A DNA stretch of 5,197 nt from Mariprofundaceae bacterium (GTDB lineage: Bacteria; Pseudomonadota; Zetaproteobacteria; Mariprofundales; Mariprofundaceae). This document shows, one piece after another, positions 5,051 to 5,197 of the stretch (the stretch's first letter is position 1; each line of letters starts with the position of its first letter). The notes beneath the pieces were generated by a model, which searched no databases, was not told where the DNA came from, and saw only the letters and a program-made list of their open reading frames with translations. The stretch spans positions 1 through 5,197 of the forward strand of contig WFOJ01000044.1 of assembly GCA_015488125.1 (NCBI GenBank). The letters are read 5' to 3'. The position numbers and the translations under genes were made by a program.

Positions 5051-5197
5051 GAGTCTGTCGGACTTTGATCAATCTACTACGAAAAAGCGGATATTGGCCA
5101 AATCTTCGCCCTGTTTTTGTTAAATAGCGCTGCTATTCGCCGCCAACAGGTCGTATATTTGACTCAATCCCGCTATTTCTCGCGACGATTGCCAAAG
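5051..5197. mobile_element. Possible terminus of an insertion sequence running off the right edge
   Basis: From 5051 the sequence starts GAGTCTGTCGGACTTTGATC, which resembles terminal inverted repeats of IS5/IS1182-type elements (the CTGTCGGACTTT core), directly after CTAG (5047-5050), a palindromic tetranucleotide of the kind duplicated by some IS5-group elements. Beyond it the texture changes to A+T-richer sequence. Two short frames stay open to the window edge: 25 codons on the minus strand ending in ANSSAI and a stop at 5120, and about 44 codons without a stop on the plus strand. Neither has a motif I recognise. A hairpin-forming repeat AATAGC/GCTATT (5123-5137) lies inside. The other end and the transposase are not in the window, so this rests on pattern memory. 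Confidence 0.35.

Noticed and set aside
5065..5072. TTGATCAA as an FNR site
   Set aside because: FNR sites are TTGAT and ATCAA separated by four bases; here the halves overlap, so it is only an 8-base palindrome within the putative IS end.

Overview
The window reads as a chromosomal stretch of a respiring Gram-negative proteobacterium. It encodes a Tat-exported Rieske protein and a cytochrome b with four haem histidines in the usual spacing, together the start of a bc1-complex operon, plus a periplasmic multihaem-type cytochrome and an outer-membrane beta-barrel. The body of cytochrome b looks alphaproteobacterial, but its Qo-site motif is the PVWY form I associate with beta- and gammaproteobacteria. 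That mixture would also fit a deep proteobacterial branch such as the Zetaproteobacteria; this placement is an inference only. G+C looks to be about half by eye.

Every gene I can support lies on the minus strand, transcribed from right to left. From upstream to downstream they are: an outer-membrane beta-barrel protein (4824-4165); a helical-repeat plus cyclic-nucleotide-binding-like protein with a GTG start (4152-3202); a small SdhE-like flavinylation factor (3227-2997); a DUF1573 protein fused to a cytochrome c region with two CXXCH motifs (GTG start, 3000-2305); ribulose-phosphate 3-epimerase rpe (2275-1604); a strand-specific terminator hairpin (1597-1561); then petA (1517-921) and petB (904 to beyond the left edge). 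The first four are packed with a 12-base gap, a 26-base overlap and a 4-base GTGA overlap, so they are very probably one translationally coupled operon. rpe follows after 29 bases and may also have its own promoter close to its start codon.

Functionally, petA and petB give the quinol-oxidising core of complex III, and a cytochrome c1 gene is expected beyond the left edge. The upstream cluster joins an envelope barrel, a regulatory-looking cytoplasmic protein, a probable flavin-attachment factor for succinate dehydrogenase or fumarate reductase, and an exported haem protein. A role in respiratory-chain biogenesis or electron transfer is a reasonable but unproven reading. The two most unusual proteins are the DUF1573-cytochrome fusion and the cyclic-nucleotide-binding-like protein, which has no DNA-binding domain and a degraded phosphate-binding motif.

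The right end (about 4840-5197) has no gene I can support. It holds a perfect 12-base palindrome, nested inverted repeats and, from about 5051, a sequence that looks like the terminus of an insertion sequence abutting a CTAG tetranucleotide.
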